A stretch of DNA of 64,000 nt from Haloarcula regularis (GCF_029338315.1 NZ_CP119794.1:1798001-1862000), one strand, 5' to 3'. Positions 16,824 to 28,531 are shown, counted from the stretch's first letter. Made by a program: numbers and translations. The notes: generated from the letters alone by a model not told the origin.

Positions 16824-18327
16824 TCAGCGCCCTCTGTACTTTCGTGAGAGGTATGCGGCGGCAATGTCCGGATTCGCAGCCGCGGACTCAAGCATGCCGA
16901 CTGCTTTTTTCACTTTCACCGCGTGGCGTTTCCAGTCGGTAAACGAGTTGTACGGAAACTGTTCGAGTTCTGGCCAGCACTGACCGATGATGCGGTGGGG
17001 CAACTGGTCGGCGTGACGCCAGTCTGGGTCCAGTCGGTGTGTGGTTTCGATAATCGGGCGGAAACAGTACGGACGGATGTGATCGACTGTCGGGCGGAAG
17101 CCGAGATGCTGTGGCCCGGCCCAGTTCCCGAGACGGTGCTCCTGGTGTGCGAGATCGAGGGTAGTGTAGGTGTCGAACTGAGAAACACCCTCGAACCACG
17201 GTTCCAGCGACGCGGCCAGTGCTGGATGGTCCGGCTTGTTGTACCGAGTGAGGATATCTCGGGGTCCGATCTCGGTGTCGCTGTCGTCCCCGTCCTGCCA
17301 GAGGTAGCTCCGCCCGATTTCGCCGCCGAGCCCACCGATTTCGGCGTCCGCGTCGAGTTGCCACATCGTCGTGTAAGTCTCTTTGACCGCCGAGCCGACG
17401 GTGTAACCGGTCTGCTCGGACCACGTCCGTTCCTCCCTGGCCGAGGATTCGATGACCGAGAGCGGCGTCCATCTGAGACCGAGCTCCCTAGTAATCCGTT
17501 GTGCGATGTGTCGATCTACTTCCCAATCGCTATCGCCGATCGTGAACATCCCGATCCTTCCGGCCTTCGCCAGGGGTTTCGCCGTGGCCAGTAGCGTCCG
17601 GGAGTCTTTGCCCGCTGTCAGCGACAGTTGTGGGTTCGCGTACGTGTCGTCGATGTAATCGAAGACCGAACGGAGGTGGCCGACAATGGATTCGACCCGG
17701 GCTTCCAACGCCTCCGGGGATCGAGTCACCGGTTCAGACGGCCAGAATCGGCGTGAGTCCCACATCCGAAGATCGAGATAGTGGTTCGGAAGGACCCGCT
17801 CGACGCCGTCGTAGTACGTCACTGTGCCGGGGATCCAGGTGTTGTCACCACGCGAGACGAGCGGCCACTTGATCGAGTCGTACAGGTCTTGTCGAAACCG
17901 TTCCTCGTGAGTGACACCAGGGATTGCGAGCGGCGAGGACGCGACGGTCCGACAGTTGCGGTCAAACACGACCGGCAGGGCTCCGATCGGATCAGTGTAC
18001 ACCCGCGCGCCACTGCCACAGTGGAGGACGCCAACGAAGCGACCGAGCAGCGGACGGAGACCAGTCTCGAACGCCGCCTCGAGTGGTGCCGACTCGTCGT
18101 CGGAGTCGAGGACTATCGACCCGTCACGGAACGTCTCGTAAGGGTCGAGAATCGTCCCGAAAACCAAACCGACATCGTCATCCTCGGAGACGACTGGGAT
18201 GACGGTGAATTCGGTGTCGACGACGAGATGCCAACCGTTCGACTCGACGTGGCGATATCCTTCCGGGATCGATGTCGGGATCAGGAGCGAGGTAGTACTG
18301 CTGGTCGTACGCCGGGACCTGTGACAT
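16824..18327 (-). CDS. Asparagine-synthase-like ATP-dependent amide ligase, frameshifted
   Basis: About 500 residues. An N-terminal domain resembling the Ntn fold but starting MSQVPAYDQQYY, without the Cys2 nucleophile, and a C-terminal PP-loop domain (SLTAGKDSRTLL, MFTIGDSDWEVDRHIAQRI, GGEIGRSYLW). The first ~22 codons are in another frame; deleting one G of ggg at 18265-18267 joins DPDID to the EGYRHVESNGWHL frame. Without Cys2 it should use free ammonia or another amine. In glycan loci such proteins may amidate sugars or uronic acids; this is inference. Confidence 0.7.
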
Positions 18328-18386
18328 TGCGTTATCGGTGTTCTTCGGGAGCGGTTGTATGTGAATCGCTACTGATTGCCGAGCTC

Positions 18387-19828
18387 TCAGAGATAACCCA
18401 GCTCCGCCAGGCGGTCTTTCGTGTTGTCGTCGATGTCCTCTCGGTCGGCATACGAGGTCGCCTTATCGATGCTCTCACAGAACTCTTGGAGCCTGATCGA
18501 GAAGTGCTGGGTTGCCCAGTCAGGGATCGACACATCGGAATTCTCCTGCTCCTGCCAGTTCGGTCGATCGCGGTCCAGTCGGTACCGGGCACTGCCCCCC
18601 AGCGAGTCCCACAGCACCTTCGTGTCGTCGCTGATCACGCACCGCTGGGCCCGCGAGTAGTAGTCAATCTCCTCCTCGGAGACGTACGGCTGGAGTTCGT
18701 CCATGTAGCCGTTGATGAGCTCTGCCGGGACGGCATCTCGAAAGACGTCCTTGCGCTGACCTGTGGCGAGCGACTCGATGAGATCGCCCATCTCAAGCTG
18801 GCTAACGTAGTCGAGTTCTTCGGCCTCGTACAGTCCCTCCGGCGGGTTCACAATATACAGCGGCACGTGTAAGAGCCCTTCCGAGAGGCTGCTCTTGTGC
18901 CCGAAGTAGTGGTTTCCGACTCGTAGCCGATGTTCTCCCCGTGGTCGGCGGTGATGATGAACGTCGTCTCGCGCCTGGTTTCAGCCTGGATCTCCGAGAT
19001 GAGGTCCGTCACCGTACGGTCGAGATAGTCGATAGATGCGGCGTAGAGCTGGCGATAGTTCGAGATGAACTCGTCGTACTGCTGGGTGGCCCCGTCGATG
19101 TTGAAGGTGATCTCGTCCTGGTGTTCGAACGCCAGCGACGACCAGGACATCGGCACGTCGTGGAGCGATCTATCGTACCCGATAATGTGTTGCATCGGAG
19201 AGTGAGCGTCCATGAAATTCGTGAAACAGAAAAACGGCTGGTCGTCGTCGCCTGTGCGCTTCCCGATCTCTCGCGAGACGGTCGCAGCGCCGTCGTCAAA
19301 GGGCTTCGGAACGGGGAGCTTCGAGACCGAGCGATTCAACTGTGCGAACGCGCCGTTTGCGAGGCTCTGGACGGTGTTGTCCCGATGGAACGCGGCCTTG
19401 AGAAAGTCGAGATACATCTTGACTCCGGTCTCGTCGCACTCGTCATAGACGAACTGGGAGAGGTCCATTCCGTCTTGGAACCGTCGCTGTCGGGAGACGT
19501 TCACGAAGTCGTCGAAGAAGCGCCCGAAGCCGAACTCGGAACTCGCCCACGGGTTAGCGCTCACACCGAAGCTCCGGTGGTCCGGCAGCGACGACAGGAA
19601 CGTCTCGTCTTCGTCGATGTGGTCGTATCGGACGCTGGTGTACGTGATGCCGCTCTCGTGTGGCAACTGTCCGGTGAGAATCGCGCTGTGGCTCGGGACG
19701 CTGCAAGAACTGCCGGCCCGACACTGCTCGAAACTCACGTCCGCCGCGCGCTGGAGCCGCGGGGCGTACTCGTCAAAATAGTCTTTTCGGACGGCGTCTA
19801 AAATAATGAGAGCGACGTTTCGTGACAT
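18387..19828 (-). CDS. Sulfatase-like alkaline phosphatase superfamily hydrolase, frameshifted
   Basis: About 480 residues. Starts MSRNVALIILDAVRKDYFD (first metal aspartate), with the nucleophile region GSSCSVPSHSAILTG and metal motif TADHGENIGY; the frame then breaks at the ttt run 18913-18915 and continues in the other frame as NHYFGHKSSLSEGLLHVPLY to RLAELGYL. One added A restores it. A TTTATGATAATG TATA-like box around 19855 gives a leaderless start at 19828. Likely hydrolyses or transfers sulfate or phosphate groups on surface glycans. Confidence 0.75.
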
Positions 19829-19949
19829 CTGCCCGCATATTGTCATACCATTATCATAAAGATTGCTCTTCGTTCACCCAACCCCGAGAGAGTGCCGAGA
19901 ACAGCGATATTGGACACATTCCTGATCGTCGACTCGGGCGCGGTCGCGC

Positions 19950-20885
19950 TCACTGAAAATATTCGTACGACCGAAATTCGGCGTCGAGGAAGTAGTCCCT
20001 GATACCGATGTACATCGAGTTGAGCAGGTCTGTGCGACCGCGATAGGCCCAGAATGTGGCAAACTGAACCAGCGTTGCGAGGAACATCACGTAAAAGACG
20101 ACCCGCTTCACGAGCGGGAGCCGGCTGGCGGCGAAGGTGAGCCGATTACGCATCCAGTGGTAGACCATGAACGGGCTACGGTCCCGTGTGAGCCCCTCCT
20201 TGTGGCGAATCGTCGATTCCGGCGCGATCAGAACGCGCTTTTCGGACTGGCGGGCTTGGACAGCGAGGTCGACGTCTTCCATCCCCAGGAAGTAGCCCTC
20301 GTAGAGGATATCGTTCTCCCTGATAAACTCCCGGTCGATCAACAGCAGCGAGGACGGAACGTAACTGACCTCATAGGGGTCACGGTCTCTGACGTCCTGA
20401 TACGTGGTGACCCGGCCTCCGAGATACGGGAAGAATCGTGAGCCGGCGTTGAGTATCGCGCCGGTATCGTATCGGTACTGGACCCCCCCGACGGCTGCGA
20501 CGTCGTCGTGTGACTCCGCGGTCTCGACGAGCGGCCTCAGAAAGTCCGGGGGGACGGCCGTGTCGTTGTTCAACAGGAGGACGTAGTCCGCCCCCTCCGC
20601 GAGCGCGCGCTCGATTCCCGGATTGTTTCCCCGCGCGAAGCCGAGGTTCTCGTCGTTGAAGATGAACTCACACCACTCGAACTCCGAGGCGAGTCGCTCG
20701 GGCGACCCGTCAGTCGAACCGTTGTCGACGACGACGACGTCGTAAGTGGGATAGTCGACATCGCGAAGCGTTTCGAGGCACTCCGCCGTATCTGCGTAGT
20801 TCTCCCAGGTCAACACGACGATCGTCACCGATGGCCAGTCAGTCTCGACGGGCGCATCGGTGGTAGTGGCGGTCGCTGGAGTCAT
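19950..20885 (-). CDS. Family 2 glycosyltransferase
   Basis: 311 residues. GT-A fold landmarks: VTIVVLTWENYADTAECL, VVVVDNGSTDGS, GFARGNNPGIERAL, LLLNNDTAVPPDFL (DxD-like NND), and the acceptor region EGYFLGMEDVDLAVQAR. C-terminal hydrophobic helix (VVFYVMFLATLVQFATFWAY) suggests membrane association. Rhamnosyltransferase-like subgroup. The ATG overlaps the flippase stop (TGATG), so the two are translationally coupled. Confidence 0.87.
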   Translation of the reverse strand: MTPATATTTDAPVETDWPSVTIVVLTWENYADTAECLETLRDVDYPTYDVVVVDNGSTDGSPERLASEFEWCEFIFNDENLGFARGNNPGIERALAEGADYVLLLNNDTAVPPDFLRPLVETAESHDDVAAVGGVQYRYDTGAILNAGSRFFPYLGGRVTTYQDVRDRDPYEVSYVPSSLLLIDREFIRENDILYEGYFLGMEDVDLAVQARQSEKRVLIAPESTIRHKEGLTRDRSPFMVYHWMRNRLTFAASRLPLVKRVVFYVMFLATLVQFATFWAYRGRTDLLNSMYIGIRDYFLDAEFRSYEYFQ

Positions 20886-22384
20886 CAGGTGACCCAATCT
20901 CCGCACCGATTGTAATTAAATATTTGCCAGCCACTAGTCACCTTCCTGGACCGCTTCACTCGGGGAGCCCTCCGATTTGAGGAGTGGATGCTCTGAAACG
21001 CCTGTGTTCGGAGCGTTGGTGAAGCGAGCGCGAACGCACTGAACAGGACGGCCCCCAGGGAGATGACGCCGAGCAACCGGGCCAGGCTGTCGATGGCGAC
21101 GACCGAACGCACGCCCACCAGAACGACACCCATGCCGATGGATGCAACGACGATCCACCCGAGCTCCCGCCACGGGACACGGACCGTCAGGTACCGTGAG
21201 AGATAGCGGATACAAAGGACGGTGTTCAGTCCGAAGGAGACCACCGTCGCGACGGCGGCACCGATGAGTCCGAACTGCGTGATCAGGGCCACGTTGAGGA
21301 CCAGATTGACTGCGATGGCTGCGACGGCCGCTTTCGCGGCCAGTTCAGGATGATCGATGGCTTTCAGCGACCGCCCGGTGATGACGTGCACGGACTGGAA
21401 AATTTTCTCGCCCATCAGCACGATGAGGACGAGCCACGCCGTCGCGTACTCGGCGTCGAAAATAAACGTCAGGATCTCCCGGGAGAACAGCATCGCCCCG
21501 ACGAACGCCGGGATCGCGAGGACGAGCGAGGGTGTGATCGCGCGCGGGATCAGTTTCTCGATGCGCTCGATCGCCCGGTTTGCGTCCCAACGACTGACCT
21601 GTGGGAAGATGGTCTTCGCGATGGCGTTGCTCCCGAGGATGACGACGGCGGTGACGCGCCAGGCGACTTCGTAGGAGCCAACGTGCGCCGAGGTGAGGAA
21701 GAAACCGATGATCAACACGTCCATCCAGCCGTAGACGTACCCGCTCAGCGCGGAGACGAAATTATACCTCGAGTAGGCAGTGAGCGAGTGAAACTGCTCC
21801 ATCGACGGTCGACGGAAAGGCGTCGATCGCTTGTAGTTCGCCCAGACGAACGGCACGATGTAGCCGGCAAGCAGCCCGTAAATCAGTCCCTTGACGCCGT
21901 ATCCGGACTGCAAGAGCGCGTAGCCGACGGCAAACCATACAACCTTGTGAGACAGCCGGAGGACGGCCGTTTCGCCGACGCGCAGTTCCGCACTCACGAT
22001 TTGGACGCCGAGCTGGTACAGCTCGTGGCCAATCATCGCGACGATGAGCAATACCGCGACGTCTGCGCCGACGTAGCCGTTGATGTACCCCCCGAGCGCG
22101 AGAACGAGGCCGCCGATAATCGCGAGCGGGACGGTCTTCATCGATAACGCGCTCGTCAACATCTTGCCCGGCTCGTTCCCCTCGCTGATCCGTTTCTCGA
22201 CGGCTCCCCGGATGCCGAAGTCGGCCGGGATCGTCAGCACCCCGACGAGCGCTTCGAAGAGGAAGTAGACCCCGAGTTCGCTCGGTGGGAGCCAGTTTGC
22301 GAACACGGCGATCCCTCCGAACGTGATGACGGCGGTCAGGCCGTGGGCCACCGAGAGTTTGGCACTCGACCGTGCAATGTTCAC
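20885..22384 (-). CDS. Wzx-type polysaccharide/lipid-linked oligosaccharide flippase
   Basis: About 499 residues with 12-14 TM segments and the MATE/MVF pattern of polysaccharide exporters (AVFANWLPPSELGVYFLFEA, ADFGIRGAVEKRISEG, SYEVAWRVTAVVILGSNA). It would flip lipid-linked glycan units across the membrane. GTG start at 22384. The last ~45 residues are polar and unlike the family; another frame ends at 20934 (VSEHPLLKSEGSPSEAVQEGD), so a further frameshift near 21000 is possible, but the TGATG overlap with the glycosyltransferase favours the frame given. Confidence 0.82.
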   Translation of the reverse strand: MNIARSSAKLSVAHGLTAVITFGGIAVFANWLPPSELGVYFLFEALVGVLTIPADFGIRGAVEKRISEGNEPGKMLTSALSMKTVPLAIIGGLVLALGGYINGYVGADVAVLLIVAMIGHELYQLGVQIVSAELRVGETAVLRLSHKVVWFAVGYALLQSGYGVKGLIYGLLAGYIVPFVWANYKRSTPFRRPSMEQFHSLTAYSRYNFVSALSGYVYGWMDVLIIGFFLTSAHVGSYEVAWRVTAVVILGSNAIAKTIFPQVSRWDANRAIERIEKLIPRAITPSLVLAIPAFVGAMLFSREILTFIFDAEYATAWLVLIVLMGEKIFQSVHVITGRSLKAIDHPELAAKAAVAAIAVNLVLNVALITQFGLIGAAVATVVSFGLNTVLCIRYLSRYLTVRVPWRELGWIVVASIGMGVVLVGVRSVVAIDSLARLLGVISLGAVLFSAFALASPTLRTQAFQSIHSSNRRAPRVKRSRKVTSGWQIFNYNRCGDWVT

Positions 22385-22501
22385 CGTTCAGCCCTCCGGA
22401 ACGGTCCCATCGCTATGTTCACTGTCACTGGGTCGATGCGTCCGTCCGGTCGGCTTCGTGGTGGTTGCGGCGACATCATTTCGTCGGTGAAGGGTCAGTG
22501 G

Positions 22502-23918
22502 TCATATGTAGCCGAGGTCGGCGAGTTGGTCACGAGTCGTCGCGTTGAGCGTGTTCGCTGTTCCGGCCTGTTTCTCGTCCGAGAGATGTGACCTGAGTGT
22601 GGTCTCGACGTCTGGATCGTCGATCTGCTCGTCGGCTTCGAGATCGAGTACGACGCTCTGGTCTTCGTACGGCGAGTGGATGAGCAGATGCGACCCTCGC
22701 ACCACCGCCTGCTGATCGTATCCATACGCGACTTCCTCCGAGAGGACCGCTCGGTCCGGAACCGGATATTGGTGGGGGACGCCGTCGAAGGCGGAGAGAT
22801 CCGACTCCGAGAGTCCGAGTTCTGCTAACACTGTCGGGACGATGTCCGTCGTCGACACCCAGTCGGTGGTTTCGGTCACGCTCTCTCCCGAGATGAGCAA
22901 CGGGACGAACACGACTTCCGGAACGAGCGCGTGCCCGTGACCGGTCCCGTAGGTGTTGCGCGGGTCGTCGAAGTGACGGCGCTCCAGTTCCACCCGCTCC
23001 CAGAACTCCTCGCCGTGGTCACCCACGACGACGACGAGCGCGTCTTCGAGGTCGCCGCGTTCGTCGAGCGCGTCGAACAGGAGCCGGATCTGGTCGTCGA
23101 CGTAGCGGAGGACGGAATCGTACAATTTGAGCTTGGCCTCGCGGTACGCTTCGAACTCCTCGCGTGGCTCCGTCGTCTCCAGGAAGTCCCATCCCTCGAC
23201 GTTGTCGACGTCCGGAATCTCGCCGAAGGGCTCCTGGTCGGGGCGGCGCAACTCGGCGTGGAGGTCACCGAAGTGCACGTAGCCGAACCGCGGTCCATCA
23301 GTCGAGTCCCACCATTCGAGCAGGTGCCGACGGAGCTTTTCCGCGGGCGCGTTGTAATGGCTGTCGTGATAGATGTTCGCCTCCTTGAACCGCCCGCGGA
23401 CAGGTAGTTCGGCCGTCGCGATGGCCGTCGAGAGGTACGTCTCGTATCCCGATTTGGCGAGAATCTCCGGGAGCGTAAAGACGTCTTCGCGAAGGTTCGC
23501 GGGTGGCGTGTCCATGCCTTTGTTGCGGTACTCCGTCTCGAAAACCGCTCCGTGCGTGTGTGGGTAGAGGCCAGTCAGGATCGACGGCACGGAAGAGTAC
23601 GTCCACGAGGCAGCTGAAGCACAGTTCGGGTAGTAAGTCCCGACAGAATCGAGAAACGGTGTCGTCTGCCGGTCGTAGCCGCTCCGAGAGATGTGGTCGT
23701 TTCTGAGGCAATCGACGACGAGAAACAGGACGTCGCGGTCACCGAGGTCGTAAGTGGGCTGCCGAGAGCCGTCGCCGGTACCGGAGCCGGTTTTGCGCCG
23801 GTTGGACGAGATTGTACTGCGCGGCCCGATAGAGCGGACCGATCGCACTCCGAAGCCTGTCCACTCGTTCCTCACCGACGAGTCTCCGGAGATACGTAGA
23901 AAACTGAGTAGCGCTCAT
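22502..23918 (-). CDS. Sulfatase-family hydrolase, frameshifted near the 5' end
   Basis: About 470 residues. Core motifs: DVLFLVVDCLRNDHISRSGY (metal aspartate), SWTYSSVPSILTGLYPHTHG (nucleophile serine in the sulfatase C/S-x-P-S position), VVVGDHGEEFWER, GTGHGHALVPEVVFVPLLI. The first ~50 residues (MSATQFSTYLRRLVGEERVD) read in another frame from ATG 23918; deleting one G of ggg at 23756-23758 joins them to TYDLGDRDVLF. Product probably cytoplasmic-face or membrane-associated; acts on sulfated or phosphorylated glycans. Confidence 0.75.
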
Positions 23919-24045
23919 GTATCTGCTGTAATTCCATTTTCGTTGTCACCACTAAGAAAGTTACCGGTGAGTATCTAGTTGTAATCTTCTCTGACGACTG
24001 TGGCAATCCACGCAATTGATGATGGTTCAGTCAATAGGATGACAC

Positions 24046-25239
24046 ATGGACGACCCCGGACCAGACTCATCATCGAGGCGGAGCTACCTCCGCTCGACGG
24101 CCCTCCTCGCTGCGGGCGTTCTCGGTGGGATCGCAGGGTGTAAGACGATCTCCGACGAGGGGACCCCGACAGCAACCTCGACAGCAACCCCGACAGCGAC
24201 CCCGACGTCCTCACCGTCGGCTTCCCAGACCCGAACGGCCGATTCATCGAGTGACCGCTCTCCGCCGTCGGCCGAGGCCTATCCCGGTCCGGAAGCCCTC
24301 CCCGATCCGTTCGCGGTAGATGGTTCGCATCCGTTCGTGTTTATCAACGACCAGAGCACCGATAACTACATGGGCGAACTCGCGCTCGCCATGGGGGATT
24401 CGGGGGCGGCCGACCTCCGCGGGTTCCTGCTCGGATTCCCGCGTGAGGTCTGGAAGAACGAAGAGAAGTACGGTCGCCACTATCAGGAGAGCGTCGTGAA
24501 CCACCGCCGGATGTACCGGAAAGCCGTCGAGAGCGGCCTCGATGGGCTCCCCCAACCGGAGTTCGGTGTGTTCGACCACCACCAGAAGCCGAAATCCGGT
24601 GTGATCGAGGACACGAGACCGATCGGGTCCGTCGGAACGGATCGGATCGTCGAGGTCGCACAGCAGGCGACGCCAGCGGAGCCTGCCGTCGTCGCGGCCG
24701 GGGGCGACATCTGTACGGTCGCAGATGCCTATCTGACCGACCCGTCGATCGCTGACTCGCTCGTGGTCTACTGGCACGAGCAACTGGACGACATCAACGA
24801 GCAAAGCGGCTACAACATCCAGAACTCCGGATGGAGCGCGTACGTGGTCCTCTCGCGGCTGTCGGTGGTTCTCGACCACAACTCGGGGGGATTCACCATC
24901 ACGAAGTCCGAGGTCGAAACCCGCATTCCGAGCCCTATGGACGAGTACATGCTGACGAAAGCACACTGGAAATGGGGCAATCCGCTCCGATCGACTGACT
25001 GGTCTGAGAAGGGGGAACACGAGGCCAACGACGAGAAGGCGCTGATCCTGGCGGCGTTCCCGTACACGCGGGACCGCCCCAGGCGGCTGACCGTCTCTGG
25101 CCTCCAGGAGGCGGACTGGGACTACGAACCGAAGACCGTCCTCCCGACGCTCAAGAAAGGGTCGTCGGAGTCGAACATCGTCCAGATCCGTAAGATAACT
25201 GACTCGGACCGCGCTTTCTGGAGCGCCTGGGAGTCCTGA
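24046..25239 (+). CDS. Tat lipoprotein with nucleoside-hydrolase-like domain
   Basis: 397 residues. Twin-arginine signal SRRSYLRSTALLAAGVLGG followed by lipobox IAGC, then a Thr/Pro/Ser-rich spacer (~residues 35-75), so it is an exported lipid-anchored protein. The mature domain has features like inosine-uridine nucleoside hydrolases: VFINDQSTDNYMGELALAM near the N-terminus in place of the Asp cluster, PAVVAAGGDICTVADAY, SIADSLVVYW. The canonical DxDxxxDD motif is altered (NDQSTDNY), so catalysis is uncertain. Similar folds occur in glycan-binding/processing families; function here unknown. Confidence 0.6.
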   Translation: MDDPGPDSSSRRSYLRSTALLAAGVLGGIAGCKTISDEGTPTATSTATPTATPTSSPSASQTRTADSSSDRSPPSAEAYPGPEALPDPFAVDGSHPFVFINDQSTDNYMGELALAMGDSGAADLRGFLLGFPREVWKNEEKYGRHYQESVVNHRRMYRKAVESGLDGLPQPEFGVFDHHQKPKSGVIEDTRPIGSVGTDRIVEVAQQATPAEPAVVAAGGDICTVADAYLTDPSIADSLVVYWHEQLDDINEQSGYNIQNSGWSAYVVLSRLSVVLDHNSGGFTITKSEVETRIPSPMDEYMLTKAHWKWGNPLRSTDWSEKGEHEANDEKALILAAFPYTRDRPRRLTVSGLQEADWDYEPKTVLPTLKKGSSESNIVQIRKITDSDRAFWSAWES

Positions 25240-25321
25240 CTCCGCACGCTCGACTGGGTGGCAAGCCCCTGAACCGGAAACGGACGAAAGGTATATGCGT
25301 TTGTGCTAGGTTGAATGACAC

Positions 25322-27254
25322 ATGTCGGGTCGCTTGCCCAGCCGCCGCCAGTGGCTGTGGCTCGCCCTCCTGTTCGGGCACCTGGTCTTGCCGGTCGGGC
25401 TCTGGCTAGCCGTCAAAATCGGCCGTCCGAGATTCGTCGGCCTCGCACTCTATCTGGTGACTGGAGTCCTCATCCTCGACGTGCTCCTGTTCGTCGGGCG
25501 GTCATCCACGGAGGCCGTCAGGGACAATCTGATCGACGCGCGCGTCCCGGTGATACTGTTTCTGGCGAGCGTGGGTCTGCTCGCGCTTCTGGGGCCGGGC
25601 CTGGGATTCTATCTGGGCGTCACGGCGACGCTGGTCACCGTCCTCGTGCGAGGCCTCTTCCAGGACGACGGCCGGACGTCCGGGGTCGTAAACCTTGGAC
25701 TCGTCTGTCTCACATCCGCACTCGTGATCGTCGCCGAAGTATTCACCGTCGCGTACTACGTGAGCGTCCCGGACAACATCAACCACACCACGACCGCGAT
25801 CGTTCTGATGAACGAGGGCTGGCTCTCCGGGATCTCGGCGACCCGGTATTTCCTGTTCTCGGCGTTCCACGTCCTCTCGAGTACTGGAATGCTGTTCACG
25901 CAGCTACAGCCGCGGGTGTTCATGGGCATCTTGATGATCGGCCTGTTCCAGATCGCGCTCGTCGCCGTCTACCTCTTTTTCACCAACTGGAGCCGGTCCC
26001 GGTCGCTCGCGTTGATCGCCACCGCGCTCGTGAGCATCAACATCTCCTTTCTCCACTACGGCTCCGTAGCCCACTACCAGTCGATGAGCTTCGTCCTGTT
26101 CTGCGTGTTCCTCGCCATCCTCACCGGTGGCGAGTGGTCGCCTCGACACGTCGCGGTCGCGACTCCGGTCGTCGCGACGTGGATCGTCACGCACCACGTC
26201 TCGGTCCTCATGGTCATCTCGATGCTATCGGTTCCGATCGGCTATCTCGCCTACCAGATTTGGCAGCGCAACCGCCAGACGAGCGAACGGCCGACCGTGT
26301 TCATGTTCACCTCGTTTTGCCTGATCTTCGGTGTCTACTGGACGCTGGTCACCAACAAGTTCCGGGAAGTCATCGTCTGGACGTTCTTTAGCTCCAGTGC
26401 GGCCGACGGGATTCCATCACGGATCTATCTCGTTCAGGCATACGAGTCGCTCGCGGCGCTCTTCCGGCAGTCGATCCCCTTTCATCGACAGTCTGCACTA
26501 CTCGTTTTTGCTCGCACTGACCGGACTTGGCGTCATCGTCGTGTTTCGTACCCGGCGGTTGCAGGAGATGCACTGGCGCCTCGTTGCGCTCGCGTTCGTC
26601 CCCGCTGCGATCCTCTACTTCCCCAACCCGGCCTGGGTACCACTCGAAGGGTTGATCCCGTTCAATCGGTGGCGGCTGATGGTCCTCCCATTCTTGCTTC
26701 TCATCCCGGCCGCAGGCTTCCGACACGGGATTCGGCCGACCGGCGGCTCGACGCTGCGACGCGGGCTTGCCGTGGTCGTCATCGGTGCACTCGTCTTCAC
26801 GACCGTGACCTCCGGCATGACCCACCCCGGACTGACCGACATGGCGGGGATAGAGAAGGGGTCACAGCAGTACCTCTCCGAAGAGGAACTCGGGGCCACG
26901 GAGTTCACGCTCTCGTATCTCGGTGAGCGACAGTCGGTCTACGCACGGTCCGACATGGAGGTGTACCTCCACCAGTACGCCTGGGCCCGGCAGACTCCCT
27001 ACGAGCGTGACCAGTTCATCAAACTCCGGATGAGCCAGTCCGAACGGGAGGTAATTCTTAACCCTGGCCTGTCGATCATCTCGACCAACGCGTTCAATAC
27101 CGAGGGAATCCGCGTCGAGTTGACAGACCTGAACTCCCAGCGGTACGGCGACGAACTCGTCGACGTGCCGGTCCACGCGTCCACCTACAACTGGTCCAGG
27201 ATGAACGCCAGTGTGGTCTACAGTAACGGCGCGGTGGCTATCCAGCACTCCTGA
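25322..27254 (+). CDS. Polytopic membrane protein of a surface-glycan locus (glycosyltransferase-like), frameshifted
   Basis: About 640 residues with ~12 TM segments: MSGRLPSRRQWLWLALLFGH, then SVPDNINHTTTAIVLMNEGW in an extracytoplasmic loop with an acidic/His-Thr pattern seen in membrane GT-C-like enzymes and polymerases, and a C-terminal soluble domain (LGATEFTLSYLGERQSVYAR to GAVAIQHS). The frame breaks at ttt 26480-26482; removing one T joins AALFRQSIPF to IDSLHYSFLLALTGLG. Possibly a polymerase or GT-C; no exact family recognised. Confidence 0.65.
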
Positions 27255-27350
27255 AACGCGTGCGATGTGCTCTCATAGTAGCCCCAGCATACGAACCCGA
27301 AGTGCCGTTACGATAGCATAACAATAAGGCACCACTGGCAGAATCAGCGT

Positions 27351-28395
27351 ATGCGTGTCCTCTTCTTGCCCGACAATACGGCCGGGAACCCGTATCAGCG
27401 GAAAGCTGGCAGCGGGCCTCGCCGACGAGGGAGTTGACGTCACCCTCGCTAGCGGCTATCCGCTCTCAACGGCCCGAACCATCGTCGACACGCGGCCAGA
27501 CGTCGTTCACGTCCACTGGGTGGCACCGTTTGTCGTCACCGAGAGCCTCCTCGGCAGCATTGTACAGTCGATCGCGTTCCTCCAGGCGACGGTCGTGGCC
27601 AAGCTCCTCGGACTCGACATCGTCTGGACGCTGCACAACCTATCGGATCACGAGAACGCCCACCCCGGGATCGAACTCGCTGTGCGGCGGGTATTCGCAC
27701 GTCTAACCGACGCGATCATCGTTCACTGCCCAGCCGCTCAAGACCAGATGGAACGCCGGTACGGACTCGACACCGACGGAAAAACGACCGTGATTCCCCA
27801 CGGACACTACGACGGGTGCTACGAAAACGCGATGGAACAGAGTGAAGCACGTGACCGGCTCGACATCGAGGAGGACGCGACTGTGTTCCTGTATTTCGGG
27901 CAGATCCGCCCGTATAAACAGGTCCCGGAGCTAGTCGATACCTTTCGCGGTATCGAGGACAACTCACTCCGCCTCCTTGTTGCCGGGAAACCGACGGACG
28001 AGGCCGAAGCCCGGCGCGTCGCCACCGCGAGCGAACCGGACAAGCGAATTCACACGGACCTCGAATTCATCCCCGACGATCAGTTGCAGGTCTATTTCAA
28101 CGCCGCCGACGCGTTGGTGCTGCCGTACCGCGACATCCTCACCTCAGGCAGTGCGATACTCGGGATGACGTTCGGTCGGCCGGTCGTCGGCCCGACCGAG
28201 GGCTGTCTCCCCGAGTTGCTGGACCAGCAGTCGGAACTGCTGTACGATCCCGCGACCGAATCCCTCGCCGACGCGCTATACCGTACCAGTGATCTCGACT
28301 TGGCAACTCTCGGAGCGAAGAATCGACGGCAGATACTGCAGTACCAGTGGGACGAGATCGCCGCGGAGACACGACGTGTGTACGAAACGACATGA
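27351..28395 (+). CDS. GT4-type glycosyltransferase, frameshifted after 17 codons
   Basis: About 347 residues. Begins MRVLFLPDNTAGNPYQRK and continues LAAGLADEGVDVTLASGYPL in the other frame; one A too many in aaa at 27402-27404 causes the break. GT-B features: DVVHVHWVAPFV, WTLHNLSDHENAHP, TVIPHGHYDGCYEN, LYFGQIRPYKQVPELV, LPYRDILTSGSAILGMTFGR with the C-terminal donor-binding acid. A caataagg TATA-like box at 27321-27328 gives a leaderless start at 27351. Retaining glycosyltransferase using a nucleotide sugar. Confidence 0.82.
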
Positions 28396-28531
28396 GATCG
28401 ATGTCGAGCTACAGAGTGAATCTATATAACGCTCTCACCGCGAGCCGCGACGACGGGATACCACCGAACGCGAGCGTCCGCTCTGTTCACCTGACCAACA
28501 TTTTAAGACGGCGTAGCATCTCGTGGGAGAC

